Shown: positions 40,723 through 49,326 of the stretch, piece by piece
How positions within the stretch are numbered: the first letter of the stretch is position 1
Layout: every line of letters begins with the position of its first letter
From: JAFLUQ01 sp964537995
Lineage (GTDB): Bacteria > Bacillota > Clostridia > UMGS1883
Length of the DNA: 64,000 nucleotides
NCBI GenBank assembly: GCA_964537995.1
Contig: CAZICW010000003.1
Span: 1 to 64,000, forward strand
Direction of reading: 5' to 3'
The notes under the pieces: model-generated
The model's database searches: none
What the model was told of the DNA's origin: nothing
The model's input: only the letters and a program-made list of their open reading frames with translations
Position numbers and translations under genes: made by a program

Positions 40723-42660
40723 CTAAACACGGATCCAAACCAGCATTTCGCGCGTATCCTCCCGATTATCCCAAAAAGCATACGGAATTGCAACAAAGTC
40801 CTCAACGTCTTCATCGGCGGCAAGAAGCGGACGGTAAAGCTCGTCCTCCGCCCAGCTTCGACGGCGCAAAGCCTTGCCTTTTATATGAAACGCGCCCTTG
40901 AACAGCTCATCGCTGCGGAAGGCGGTCAGCGAATCGAAATCGGTTATACGCAGAGCGTCAAGATCGGCTCCGTTGTCGGCGGATTCAAGACAATAGACAA
41001 TCGGCCCGCGCATTATGGCGACCCTCCCGTTGTCCTCGCGTGCAAACGGATTGGCTTCGATAAGCTCAATCGGCATCGGCAGACTGAGGAAAACGCTGTC
41101 GTCCGCCTTCCAGTTTCTTTTTATGTATGCATAGCCTTTCCTTATCTCGGCGGCGGCTTTAAGTCCGTTAACCTTCAACTCGAAACTTCTTGCCCACGAG
41201 GGTATGCGCAGCGCAAGCGTATAAGCTCCTTCGCCGACGGAGAAGGAAATGCCTCCGTCCCAGGGGTAATTCCCCCTCTGGCTTATTTTTACTTTGCCGG
41301 ACGGCATTGGAATTTCCGCGTCGCTTCCGATATAGAGATGGACAAAAATCGTATCGTCGCTGCTTGAATATATGTATCCGCCGAGAGAGGTTATCATTCT
41401 TGCCAAATTCGGCGGGCAGCAGGCACAGCCGAACCAGCCCTGACGCTTGCTTTTTATATGAGCGCAGACTCCCGCCTTTTCTGTAGCTTCCTCCCACATC
41501 GAAAGCGGATTCGTATAGAAAAAATGCTTTCCGTCGAGCGACATTCCGCTTATTGTAGCGTTATATATAAGTCTTTCCATAATGTCGCCGTATTTTCCGT
41601 CAACGTCCATGCGGAGCATTCTCTGCGCAAAAAATACCATTGAAATTGCGGCGCAGGTTTCATTATAAGCGGAGTCGTTCGGGAGATGATAATTGAAGCT
41701 GTAGGCTTCACCGTGTACCTGTGCGCCGACGCCGCCGGTTATGTACATCTGTTTCTTTGTAATATTGTCCCAGATTGTTTCCATTGCGCTTTTAAGGCTT
41801 TCGTCACCCGTTTCCGCGGCAAGAGCCGCGGCTCCGGTATAGAGATAGCCGGCGCGCACGCTGTGTCCCACGGCCTCCGTCTGCTCACGGATAGGCTTAT
41901 GAGACTGATTGTAGCGCTTGTCAACCCGTTCCTGCCTGCCGCCCCAATGATTGACGTTTCCCCGCTTTTTCAATTCCCGGTCAAAGAAATGAGGCTCCGT
42001 TCCGCGCGCGTTTATCATATATTCGCACAAGCGGAGATATTTTTCTTCCCCCGTGGCGCGATACAGCTTTACAAGCGCAAGCTCAAGCTCCGGATGTCCC
42101 GGATAGCCGTGAAGCTGATTCTCGTTCGGCCCGATTTTTGTATCAATCAGGTCTATAAAGCGCCGCGTTATGTTAAGAAGCTTGTCCTTTCCGGTCGCTT
42201 CATAGTAAGCGACGGCGGCCTCCGTCATGTGACCGGCGCAGTAAAGCTCATGGCAGTCGAGAAGATTTGTAAATTTTTTCTCCGGCTCGTTTATCTGGAA
42301 ATATGTCATAAGATAGCCGTCGTCGTCCTGTGCTTTCTCCAACAGATCAATAACCTCGTCGGCGGTTTTTTCCAGCTCCGCGTCAGGCTCAATCGTCAAG
42401 CTGTACGCCGCCGCCTCCAGCCATTTCGCGACATCACTGTCCTGAAACACATAGCCCTGAAATTCACCCTGCTCAAGACCGGCCGCAATGCGGAAATTTT
42501 TGATTGCGTGGCTCGGCTCTGCGTCGGGAACAAGGTCGTTTATAGCCCTCCATTGATAGGGAATTATTTTGTCCTTCGCGATTTCGGTATACCTTCCCCA
42601 AAAGCCGTCATTGATTGAAACATTTTTCAGTGGTGTAAAATTGTTTGTCGCCGGATTCAT
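40723..42660 (-). CDS. Beta-L-arabinofuranosidase (GH127, DUF1680)
   Basis: Intracellular glycosidase of 645 residues with no signal peptide. It would release L-arabinofuranose from beta-linked arabino-oligosaccharides such as those on hydroxyproline-rich plant glycoproteins. The zinc-cysteine active site of GH127 is visible: Glu334 and Cys336 in YNETCAA, and Cys414/Cys415 in CACCPPN. The (alpha/alpha)6 barrel is followed by C-terminal beta domains. It has its own promoter and fits with the secreted GH51 enzyme upstream in the pathway. Related GH146 and other DUF1680 enzymes have similar motifs, so linkage specificity remains open. Confidence 0.9.
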   Translation of the reverse strand: MNPATNNFTPLKNVSINDGFWGRYTEIAKDKIIPYQWRAINDLVPDAEPSHAIKNFRIAAGLEQGEFQGYVFQDSDVAKWLEAAAYSLTIEPDAELEKTADEVIDLLEKAQDDDGYLMTYFQINEPEKKFTNLLDCHELYCAGHMTEAAVAYYEATGKDKLLNITRRFIDLIDTKIGPNENQLHGYPGHPELELALVKLYRATGEEKYLRLCEYMINARGTEPHFFDRELKKRGNVNHWGGRQERVDKRYNQSHKPIREQTEAVGHSVRAGYLYTGAAALAAETGDESLKSAMETIWDNITKKQMYITGGVGAQVHGEAYSFNYHLPNDSAYNETCAAISMVFFAQRMLRMDVDGKYGDIMERLIYNATISGMSLDGKHFFYTNPLSMWEEATEKAGVCAHIKSKRQGWFGCACCPPNLARMITSLGGYIYSSSDDTIFVHLYIGSDAEIPMPSGKVKISQRGNYPWDGGISFSVGEGAYTLALRIPSWARSFELKVNGLKAAAEIRKGYAYIKRNWKADDSVFLSLPMPIELIEANPFAREDNGRVAIMRGPIVYCLESADNGADLDALRITDFDSLTAFRSDELFKGAFHIKGKALRRRSWAEDELYRPLLAADEDVEDFVAIPYAFWDNREDTREMLVWIRV

Positions 42661-42703
42661 GTCATTCTCTCCTCAAAAAATCTGATAAAAAAGCATTTTC
42701 TTC

Positions 42704-42732
42704 ATTTTAACATACTCGGACGATATTGTCAA
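42704..42732 (-). promoter_or_regulatory. SigA-type promoter of the GH127 gene
   Basis: Minus strand TTGACA (42727-42732), 17-bp spacer, TAAAAT (42704-42709). It abuts the T-tract of the preceding terminator. Confidence 0.85.
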
Positions 42733-42787
42733 CAAAAAAACAAAGGAACCGCGGCAAAACCTCATTCAATTTGCCGCGGCTCCTTTT
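42733..42787 (-). terminator. Terminator of ymfFH
   Basis: Minus strand stem of about 17 bp around GCCGCGGCAAA / TTTGCCGCGG with a 10-base loop, followed by GTTTTTTTG. It lies 10 bp after the ymfH stop. Confidence 0.95.
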
Positions 42788-42796
42788 TATGACAGG

Positions 42797-44074
42797 TTAT
42801 TTGTTTTTCGGGTAAACTATGCTCAGACTTGCGCGGTCGCGGCGGAACAGCTCGCGCAGACGCGCTTCGCCGTCGGCTATTGTTACGGATTTCCATACCT
42901 CGGGATAGGTGAAAAGGTCGATTCCGCGATGATAGGAAAACATAAGCTCGTTGCCTATATCCTCAGCGTCTCCGCCCATAAGACGGATATAGCCGCCGTA
43001 AAGCACATTCATGGCGCGCTGCCACGACGCCTTATCTATTCCTTCGGCTTTCACGCGCTCAATTTCGCCGTAAACGGCTTCGGCGACGGCTTTAGGCTCT
43101 TTGCTTTCTCCGCTTATAGAAGCAAAGGCAAAGCTCTGCTCATATTCATAGTATCCGCCGAAGCTGCGATTTATTAATCCCTGAGAGTACAGCTTCTCAT
43201 AAAGAGGAGAGCTTTTGCCGACGAGAGTCTGAATCAGCGCCGTGGTCGCAATGTCGCGGCGCAGCAAGTCTCCTCCGACGCAGTTGTCCTTAAAGCCCAG
43301 CATGAACTGCGGCTGCGCGACCTCGAAAAACGCTTCGCTTTCGGGGCGGACAATTTCGTCCGGCTCTTCCGGAAAGACCTGTATGATTTCCCCTTCCGGC
43401 TTATCCTTGGTTATCATTTCGTCAATTATACTTCCGATTTTTTCCGGATCAAGCTTACCGACGCAAATCACAGCCATATTTGAAGGGTGATAAAATGTAT
43501 TGTAGCACTTATAAAGCAGCTCCGGCGTGGTTTTCATTACTTCCTCGACGCTGCCCGCAATTTTGGTGCGCACGGGGTGATTTTTATAAAGTCCCCCGAC
43601 GCAGTTGTAAAAGCACGCCTGCCCCGCGTCATCATCGTACATACGCACCTCCTGAGCTATGATTCCCTTTTCCTTTTCAACATTTTCCTCAGTGAAATAC
43701 GGAGTCTGAACATAGCTGAGAAGCTGACGGAAATTTTCATAGAAGTAATCGGTGCAGCCGAAAAGATAGTTTGTGACGCCGTAGCTCGTAAAGGCATTGA
43801 CGTCGGCTCCCTTGAACAGCGCAAAAGCGTTCGTCCCGTCGGGCTGCTCAAAAACCTTATGTTCGAGGAAGTGGGCTATGCCGTCGATTACCTTTGTAAC
43901 CTCAGTTTCTCCCGGAACCACAAATTCAGTGTTTATGGAGCCGTACTTCGTGCTGAAGGTTGCATAGCTTTTTGCGAGATTTTTTTCGACAACAATTACC
44001 TTAAGACCGCTCTTATGCTCACCGGTGTAGACGTTTTCCTTTAAAAGTCCGCTGTTGCTTTTTGTAAATTTCAT
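42797..44074 (-). CDS. ymfH: M16 zinc protease YmfH
   Basis: Cytosolic M16-family peptidase, 425 residues, catalytic partner of YmfF. The inverted zinc motif HFLEH (His68, Glu71, His72) is intact and the downstream Glu ligand region follows. In Bacillus the YmfF/YmfH pair has been associated with 5-aminopentanol modification of elongation factor P; efp itself lies at the right end of this window. It starts right after the ymfF stop codon, so the two are coupled. Confidence 0.88.
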   Translation of the reverse strand: MKFTKSNSGLLKENVYTGEHKSGLKVIVVEKNLAKSYATFSTKYGSINTEFVVPGETEVTKVIDGIAHFLEHKVFEQPDGTNAFALFKGADVNAFTSYGVTNYLFGCTDYFYENFRQLLSYVQTPYFTEENVEKEKGIIAQEVRMYDDDAGQACFYNCVGGLYKNHPVRTKIAGSVEEVMKTTPELLYKCYNTFYHPSNMAVICVGKLDPEKIGSIIDEMITKDKPEGEIIQVFPEEPDEIVRPESEAFFEVAQPQFMLGFKDNCVGGDLLRRDIATTALIQTLVGKSSPLYEKLYSQGLINRSFGGYYEYEQSFAFASISGESKEPKAVAEAVYGEIERVKAEGIDKASWQRAMNVLYGGYIRLMGGDAEDIGNELMFSYHRGIDLFTYPEVWKSVTIADGEARLRELFRRDRASLSIVYPKNK

Positions 44075-45325
44075 TTACGCTTCCTCCCTTCCGTCAAGGA
44101 AATAAACCGTATCGAGAACCGCTCTGTTCGCGACCTCGACAATCTGTTCGCGCGTCACGTCTTTAATGCCGTTTATGCTTTCCTCAATGCTGACGTCAGT
44201 GCCGAGCAGAAGCTGCGACGTATAGTAATCCTCGATGGCTTCGACGGCGTCTACCCATGAACGGTAAGCGTTTATAAGCTCTCCTTTGGCAATGTCTATT
44301 TCCTCGTCGGTGAAGTCGCCGTTCTTCATAGCCTGAAGCTGAGCCATGATTTCGTCATAGGCGGGCTTAAAATTTTGAAATTCGATTCCGCTGCTTACAC
44401 GGAAAAAGCCCTTCATTTTGTCGCACCAGCACGAAGCATAGTAGCAAAGGCTCAATTTTTCACGCACATTGAGGAACAGCTTACTGTTCGGTCCTCCGCC
44501 GTAAATTGTACAAAATACGCGCTGCGCGCAGTCAAGCGAATCGTTTGGCCCGATTCCCGTGCGAAAGCCGATTGAAAGCTTCCCTTGCGTTACATCCATG
44601 CGATCCGTTACGCGCTTGACCTCGCTTACGTCGGCTTTGATTTTCGCGAGGGTATGTCCGCCGTTTCTTTCGGGAAGTGCCTTGACCGCCCTTTTTGCCG
44701 CGGAAAGAGCCGCGGCCTCGTCAAAATTGCCCGTAAATATTATACTGATCGCCGAGGTATCGACAACGTTTTTATAATAATCGAAAAGGACGTCCGGAGT
44801 GATTTCGGATACTTCGTCCTCATAGCCCATACTGTTCACTCCGTAAGCCTCTCCCTCAAACATTATTTCGTTCAAGCGCAGGATCGCGTAATAGCGTTTG
44901 TCGTTTATCTGACCGCGGATACGGTCGATCAGATTCTTTTTTTCCTGCTCAACCGCGCCGCGGCTATCGCTGTTGAACGCCGCCGCGAAAAGCAATTCCA
45001 GCGCACGGTCGAAGGCAGGCTCCGGCAAAAATTCATCGCACACTCCCTCGACAGCCACGCGGAGAATCTGTTCCTCTCCCCTTTTTCCGTTTGAGCAGTA
45101 AAGCGAAGCTCCGTACAGCTCCTCAAGGGCTATGTTTACGTCCTTAAGCGTCGGATAAAGCTTATTTCCGCAGCGCATAACCTGAGAAAGCAGCGAATTG
45201 AGCGAAGCCTCGGCTCTGCTCAGAGGACGGTGGAACAGGACACTCGCCATGTATGTCTTGAACTTCTCGTCTCTGATGAAGTACAGATTTATGCCCTTTT
45301 TTAATTCGACAGTTTTTCTTTGCAT
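44075..45325 (-). CDS. ymfF: M16-like protein YmfF (non-catalytic partner)
   Basis: M16-fold protein of 416 residues that lacks an HxxEH motif at the expected place, so it is probably the non-catalytic half of a YmfF/YmfH heterodimer. The C-terminal half contains the RTGIGPNDSLDC..NSKLFLNVREK region typical of M16 domains. GGAAGGAG precedes the ATG. Its leader is homologous to that of ctpA. Confidence 0.87.
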   Translation of the reverse strand: MQRKTVELKKGINLYFIRDEKFKTYMASVLFHRPLSRAEASLNSLLSQVMRCGNKLYPTLKDVNIALEELYGASLYCSNGKRGEEQILRVAVEGVCDEFLPEPAFDRALELLFAAAFNSDSRGAVEQEKKNLIDRIRGQINDKRYYAILRLNEIMFEGEAYGVNSMGYEDEVSEITPDVLFDYYKNVVDTSAISIIFTGNFDEAAALSAAKRAVKALPERNGGHTLAKIKADVSEVKRVTDRMDVTQGKLSIGFRTGIGPNDSLDCAQRVFCTIYGGGPNSKLFLNVREKLSLCYYASCWCDKMKGFFRVSSGIEFQNFKPAYDEIMAQLQAMKNGDFTDEEIDIAKGELINAYRSWVDAVEAIEDYYTSQLLLGTDVSIEESINGIKDVTREQIVEVANRAVLDTVYFLDGREEA

Positions 45326-45330
45326 AAAAT

Positions 45331-45415
45331 AAATCTCCTTCCGCCGCTCTGCGCGGCAAATAATAAATTAAACGGCTCTTATCCGCAGAGCAGGGAACGG
45401 TAAGAGCTTTTAGGC
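45331..45415 (-). ncRNA. Structured leader B before ymfF (candidate H-type pseudoknot)
   Basis: Minus strand counterpart of the ctpA leader. Stem 1: GCTCTTACC (45399-45407) with GGATAAGAGC (core 45375-45383), one C-A mismatch. Stem 2: CTGCTCTGCG (45384-45393) with CGCAGAGCGG (45344-45353), 10 bp. A 5-base linker, zero-gap junction and position just before GGAAGGAG match leader A. In stem 2 a C-G pair of A is a U-A pair here. Confidence 0.6.
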
Positions 45416-45435
45416 GCGTTTTAAAACGTATGTAT

Positions 45436-45449
45436 GGGGCATACGCCCC
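45436..45449 (-). terminator. Short GC hairpin after the small lipoprotein gene
   Basis: GGGGC-GTAT-GCCCC, 4 bp after the lipoprotein gene's stop. The tail ATACATACGTTTT is a poor T-tract, so termination may be weak. A 12-bp palindrome CGTTTTAAAACG follows at 45417-45428. Confidence 0.45.
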
Positions 45450-45453
45450 TTGG

Positions 45454-45855
45454 CTACTTATTGTTATTTGCCGATGAATTGGCGGACGTGTTTCCGGTTA
45501 TGTCGTCAACCGCGTCTTCCGCGCCGTCAACAGCGTCCTTCGCCGCATCGCCGACGCCGTTTGCCGCATCGTCAACCGCACTGTCAATGTCGTCCATCAT
45601 ACTGTCGCCGTTATTGCCGGTTCCGTTGGAATTTTCGCCGGCAGGCAGGTCTGAGGAGCCGGAGGAATTTGCGCCGCTCTGATTTAAATCGTCATCGGCA
45701 TTATCGACGCGGTCGTCGGTATCCGACTGATTTCCCGTCGCGGCTTGGTCTGTGTTTGCCGCGCCGTTATCGGAGGTGCCGTTGCTCTCTCCGCAGGCGG
45801 AAAACGATATTACGATGGCGGCAATAATAAACAAAAGTCGTTTCAAAATGTTCAA
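45454..45855 (-). CDS. Small acidic low-complexity lipoprotein
   Basis: Predicted lipoprotein of 133 residues. A hydrophobic signal is followed by lipobox FSAC near residue 21. The mature chain is almost wholly Asp, Asn, Ala, Ser, Gly and Thr, with no aromatic residue, and contains imperfect repeats of the type AxDAVDxA near the end. It is probably an unstructured or amphipathic envelope protein. GAAAGGA precedes the ATG. It lies between whiA and ymfF. No function can be assigned. Confidence 0.7.
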   Translation of the reverse strand: MNILKRLLFIIAAIVISFSACGESNGTSDNGAANTDQAATGNQSDTDDRVDNADDDLNQSGANSSGSSDLPAGENSNGTGNNGDSMMDDIDSAVDDAANGVGDAAKDAVDGAEDAVDDITGNTSANSSANNNK

Positions 45856-45964
45856 TCCTTTCTTTTAGTTTCGTAATTAGTATTTCCACGGTCAAAATAA
45901 TTAAGCTAAAAGAACAGAACATTTTTTCGGCAAAATTTTCAATATTTACAGCTTTGGTTTTTTG

Positions 45965-46822
45965 CTACGAAAAACGGGAAAGACTTTCAAGCAGCTTATT
46001 TAATCTCCGATTTAGCGTGCTTTTGCTTATTCCCGTTTTTTCCGAAAGCTCCTTAAGGCTCATTTCCGGATTTTCGGCGCGGGCATAGGCTGCGGCTTTA
46101 AGGGAGTCGCTCAGATTTTCAAGAGCTCCCGTCCGCGCAAGCTCGTCTATCGCGGCGCACTGCCGCGCGGAAGCCGTCATTGCCTTGTCCATATTTGCGA
46201 TGAAGCAGTTACTGCGGCGATTTTCACGGTTGCTTATGTCCTTTTCTACCTGTGTGCAGGCAAGAGCGAGCATTGCCTTTTGCGCGCCCATAATGGTGAG
46301 ACTGTCACAGACGGATTCATAGTTCTCAAGATAAATTATGAAGTAGTTTTTCCTGACGGCGCTTTTCGGCGAAAGTCCGAAATTTTCCAGCATTTCCGAA
46401 GCAAGCGCCGCAACGGTTTCGTTATAGGCAAAAAGCTCGATGCGGTAGTCTTTCTTGGGGTCGCTGACAGTTCCCGCCATCAGAAAAGCGCCCCGAAAGA
46501 ACGCCCGTTTACAGCACTCACTGTCAAAAATTTCCTCATCTATGGAAACATCTCCGCCGTCAAAAGACATACCCAGCTCGCCGAGAAGCGAAAACGGAAC
46601 AAAAATGCTGTCTTTGCCGTCTTTGCGGCTTTGTCCGAGTAACCTCCCGACAAGACCCGAAAGACGCTTCATAACGTCGCTGCGCTCGGCGCGGACGGTT
46701 ATTCCCGTCTCGTCCGCATTGCCGCCGAAAAGCAGCATTGCGGCAAGCTCGGCGCGGCGACAGTGAACCGCTTTGTCGGCTACGGCGCAAAGCTCCGCTT
46801 TTACGTCCGATGAAAAAGACAT
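45965..46822 (-). CDS. whiA: DNA-binding protein WhiA
   Basis: Conserved Gram-positive DNA-binding protein affecting division and development, 285 residues. N-terminal LAGLIDADG-like domain (CRRAELAAMLLFGG, CKRAFFRGAFLMAG) and C-terminal helix-turn-helix (MSLKELSEKTGISKSTLNRRL). It follows rapZ by 12 bp; the gene yvcK/ybhK that normally stands between them is missing. Probably the last gene of the long pyrH-to-whiA run. In 45856-45964 I see no clear promoter. Confidence 0.95.
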   Translation of the reverse strand: MSFSSDVKAELCAVADKAVHCRRAELAAMLLFGGNADETGITVRAERSDVMKRLSGLVGRLLGQSRKDGKDSIFVPFSLLGELGMSFDGGDVSIDEEIFDSECCKRAFFRGAFLMAGTVSDPKKDYRIELFAYNETVAALASEMLENFGLSPKSAVRKNYFIIYLENYESVCDSLTIMGAQKAMLALACTQVEKDISNRENRRSNCFIANMDKAMTASARQCAAIDELARTGALENLSDSLKAAAYARAENPEMSLKELSEKTGISKSTLNRRLNKLLESLSRFS

Positions 46823-46834
46823 TTTAAAAGCCTC

Positions 46835-47683
46835 CTACCGTTCAATATCCCTGTGAGTCACAGTCACACGGATACCGTTCTGCGCGAGCCGTTTGCCGAT
46901 AGCCTCGGTTATGGCAACGCTGCGATGGTGTCCTCCGGTGCAGCCTATGCAGATTACGAGCTGAGTTTTCCCTTCGTCTATATAGTAAGGAAGCAAAGTG
47001 GAAATCATATCGTAGAGCTTGTCAAGGAATTTCAGCGACTGCGGGAAATCCATGACATAATCTCTTACGGCGGCGTCAAGGCCCGTATGATGCTTCAGAT
47101 TTTCAATATAAAACGGATTCGGAAGAAAACGCACGTCAAAAACCAAATCCGCGTCGGTGGGGATTCCGTGCTTGAAGCCGAAGGAACGACATTCGACGGT
47201 GAAATAGCTCTCTTCTCCCTCGCCGTAAAGGTCGGTAACAATTTTTTTAAGCTGGCGTGTCAAAAGATTGCTGGTGTCGATTATATGATCGGCGCGCAGC
47301 CTAAGATTCTTGAGCTTTTCGCGTTCCTTCTCTATGCCGTCGGCAATTCTGCCGTTTGCGCTTAGAGGATGGCTGCGGCGGGTTTCCTTATAGCGCTTTA
47401 TTATCACATTGTCGTTCGCTTCAAGGTATAGCAGCTCAAAGGGGAAATCGCCCGCTCTGAGGGCGTCAAGCTCTTTTTCAATATCGTCAAACATTTCGCC
47501 GCTGCGTATATCGGCGACAATAGCGACATTTTGAAGATTTTTTTCGGTATAGCAGGCTTTGGCAAAGGTATTGATGAAAATCGGAGGCATATTGTCAATG
47601 CAGTAATAGCCTATGTCCTCCAGAAAATGTATGACCTGAGTTTTTCCCGCTCCGCTCATTCCCGTTATTATTACAAACCTCAT
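46835..47683 (-). CDS. rapZ: RNase adapter/nucleotide-binding protein RapZ (YvcJ)
   Basis: P-loop protein of the RapZ/YvcJ family. Walker A GMSGAGKT near the N-terminus, GYYCIDNMPP, ECRSFGFKHG, and C-terminal CIGCTGGHHRSV are family signatures. In Bacillus YvcJ affects competence; in enterics RapZ controls GlmZ. The ATG at 47683 overlaps the murB stop by 4 bp (ATGA) and has GGAAGG upstream; the ATG at 47698 lacks a site. Confidence 0.95.
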   Translation of the reverse strand: MRFVIITGMSGAGKTQVIHFLEDIGYYCIDNMPPIFINTFAKACYTEKNLQNVAIVADIRSGEMFDDIEKELDALRAGDFPFELLYLEANDNVIIKRYKETRRSHPLSANGRIADGIEKEREKLKNLRLRADHIIDTSNLLTRQLKKIVTDLYGEGEESYFTVECRSFGFKHGIPTDADLVFDVRFLPNPFYIENLKHHTGLDAAVRDYVMDFPQSLKFLDKLYDMISTLLPYYIDEGKTQLVICIGCTGGHHRSVAITEAIGKRLAQNGIRVTVTHRDIER

Positions 47684-48594
47684 TTGTCCTTCCCCCATAT
47701 TTTTACTTCGGGCTGCAAAATCACGCCGCTTTTATCAAAAACCGTGCGTTGCACATACTCCATTACGCTGAGAATTTCATCCGCCGAAGCGTTATTTTTG
47801 TTTATAACAAAGCCGGCGTGTTTTTCGCTGACCGCCGCTCCTCCGATTGAAAAGCCCTTAAGCCCCGCATCCTCAATCAGTTTTCCGGCGTAGTACCCTT
47901 CGGGTCGCTTAAAGGTGCTGCCGGCGCTGGGATATTCAAGCGGCTGTTTTTCCCGTCTGCGACGGTTGAGCTCCGACATTTTTGCCGCAATTTCATCTTT
48001 TTTCCCTTTGCGCAGCGAAAAGCCGACCGCCGTAACAATGCAGTCGCTGTCCGAAAGCGCACTGTGACGGTAGCCGAACTCCATTTCATCGTTGGTTGCC
48101 GTATATTCCTCGCCGTCAGGGCCGACGAAGGATACCGCTTCAACGACATCCCTGAGTTCGCCGCCGTAGGCTCCGGCGTTCATTATAACTCCGCCGCCCA
48201 CGTTCCCCGGAATGCCTGAAGCAAATTCCATCCCCGTAAGGGAATTTTGGCAAGCCGCGGCGGCAACCGCCGAAAGAGAGGCTCCGCTCTCCGCCGTAAT
48301 GCAGTTTTCAAATACGGATACGCGGCTCAGAGCCTTCCCTATACGGATTACGGGGCAGTCCACCCCTCCGTCGCGGACAAGCACATTGGTACCTTTTCCA
48401 AGCACAAGATAACCGGCGCCGTAATTGCCGAAAATTTTTACAAGCGTTTTTATTTCATCAACACTTTGCGGTTCCGCGACAAGAGGCGCCGCTCCTCCTA
48501 CGCGCAGCGACGTAAGCTCCTTGAGCGGTACGTTTTCGGTTATTCTATCGGGTGGAAGAGCCATTTCAAGCTCTTTGACAAGTTCATGGAACAT
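47680..48594 (-). CDS. murB: UDP-N-acetylenolpyruvoylglucosamine reductase
   Basis: FAD enzyme reducing UDP-GlcNAc-enolpyruvate to UDP-MurNAc, early in peptidoglycan synthesis. FAD-binding segments LGKGTNVLVRDGG and SGIPGNVGGGVIMNAGAYGGE, plus EYPSAGSTFKRP (catalytic Ser) are present; the short C-terminal form fits type II MurB. 304 residues. Located in the hprK-PHP-murB-rapZ-whiA order seen in many clostridia. Confidence 0.96.
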   Translation of the reverse strand: MFHELVKELEMALPPDRITENVPLKELTSLRVGGAAPLVAEPQSVDEIKTLVKIFGNYGAGYLVLGKGTNVLVRDGGVDCPVIRIGKALSRVSVFENCITAESGASLSAVAAAACQNSLTGMEFASGIPGNVGGGVIMNAGAYGGELRDVVEAVSFVGPDGEEYTATNDEMEFGYRHSALSDSDCIVTAVGFSLRKGKKDEIAAKMSELNRRRREKQPLEYPSAGSTFKRPEGYYAGKLIEDAGLKGFSIGGAAVSEKHAGFVINKNNASADEILSVMEYVQRTVFDKSGVILQPEVKIWGKDK

Positions 48595-48612
48595 ATATAT
48601 CTCCTTTTGCCG

Positions 48613-49326
48613 TCAGACTTCCAGCTTCAAATAGCCCGCCAGCTTTGCAAGGCTTGTATTAAGAATAAGCTCCTCGGGGAAATTTATTTCTCTGAGCATA
48701 CGCCAAGAATTTTCAACCTCGCCGACGTCGTCGCTGAAATGGGCGTCGGTGCTTAAGACGACCGGAATTTTCAGCTCGCTGCATATAAGGGCTATTTCGC
48801 GGCAATTTTCATGACTTCCGGCGCGGACATCAAAGGAATGGTGGTTGATTTCAACAATTCTGCCCGTTTCCTTCACTTTTTCAAGCACTGCTCTGTAGTC
48901 GCATTTGTAGCGTCCGTCGCCCATATGTCCCATAATATTGACCTTGGGATTTTTTTCGAGCATATTCAGGTATGCGCGGGTAACAACGGCTTCGCTCTGA
49001 TTAGGAGCAAAGCATGGCGTGTGCATGGAGGCAATCACGATTTCGAGCGGCGCGAGAGCGTAATTGTCGAGGTCAATTTCGCCTTCAACGTTCATGATAT
49101 TGACCTCCGCTCCGCGCAGAAGGCGAATCCCGTAGACATAGTTCTTAAAATTTTTCAGTGATGAAAAGTGCCACGAATGCGCGCCGTCGCCGAGCATTGG
49201 CGCATGGTTGGTTATTGCTATGCCCTCCATTCCCTTGCGCTTCGCCGCCGCTATATTTTCCTCAAGCGTCGAGTAGGCGTGGTGGCTGATATTGGTATGC
49301 GTGTGTGTATCAACGGCAATTATCAA
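48613..49326 (-). CDS. PHP-domain phosphatase (YcdX-like)
   Basis: Metal-dependent phosphoesterase of the PHP superfamily, 237 residues. Motif I DTHTHTNISHHAYST, then ITNHAP, MHTPCF, GHMGDGRY, EINHHSF and STDAHF supply the usual His/Asp/Glu metal ligands. The natural substrate of YcdX-like enzymes is not firmly known. It overlaps hprK by 4 bp (ATGA). Confidence 0.92.
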   Translation of the reverse strand: MIIAVDTHTHTNISHHAYSTLEENIAAAKRKGMEGIAITNHAPMLGDGAHSWHFSSLKNFKNYVYGIRLLRGAEVNIMNVEGEIDLDNYALAPLEIVIASMHTPCFAPNQSEAVVTRAYLNMLEKNPKVNIMGHMGDGRYKCDYRAVLEKVKETGRIVEINHHSFDVRAGSHENCREIALICSELKIPVVLSTDAHFSDDVGEVENSWRMLREINFPEELILNTSLAKLAGYLKLEV

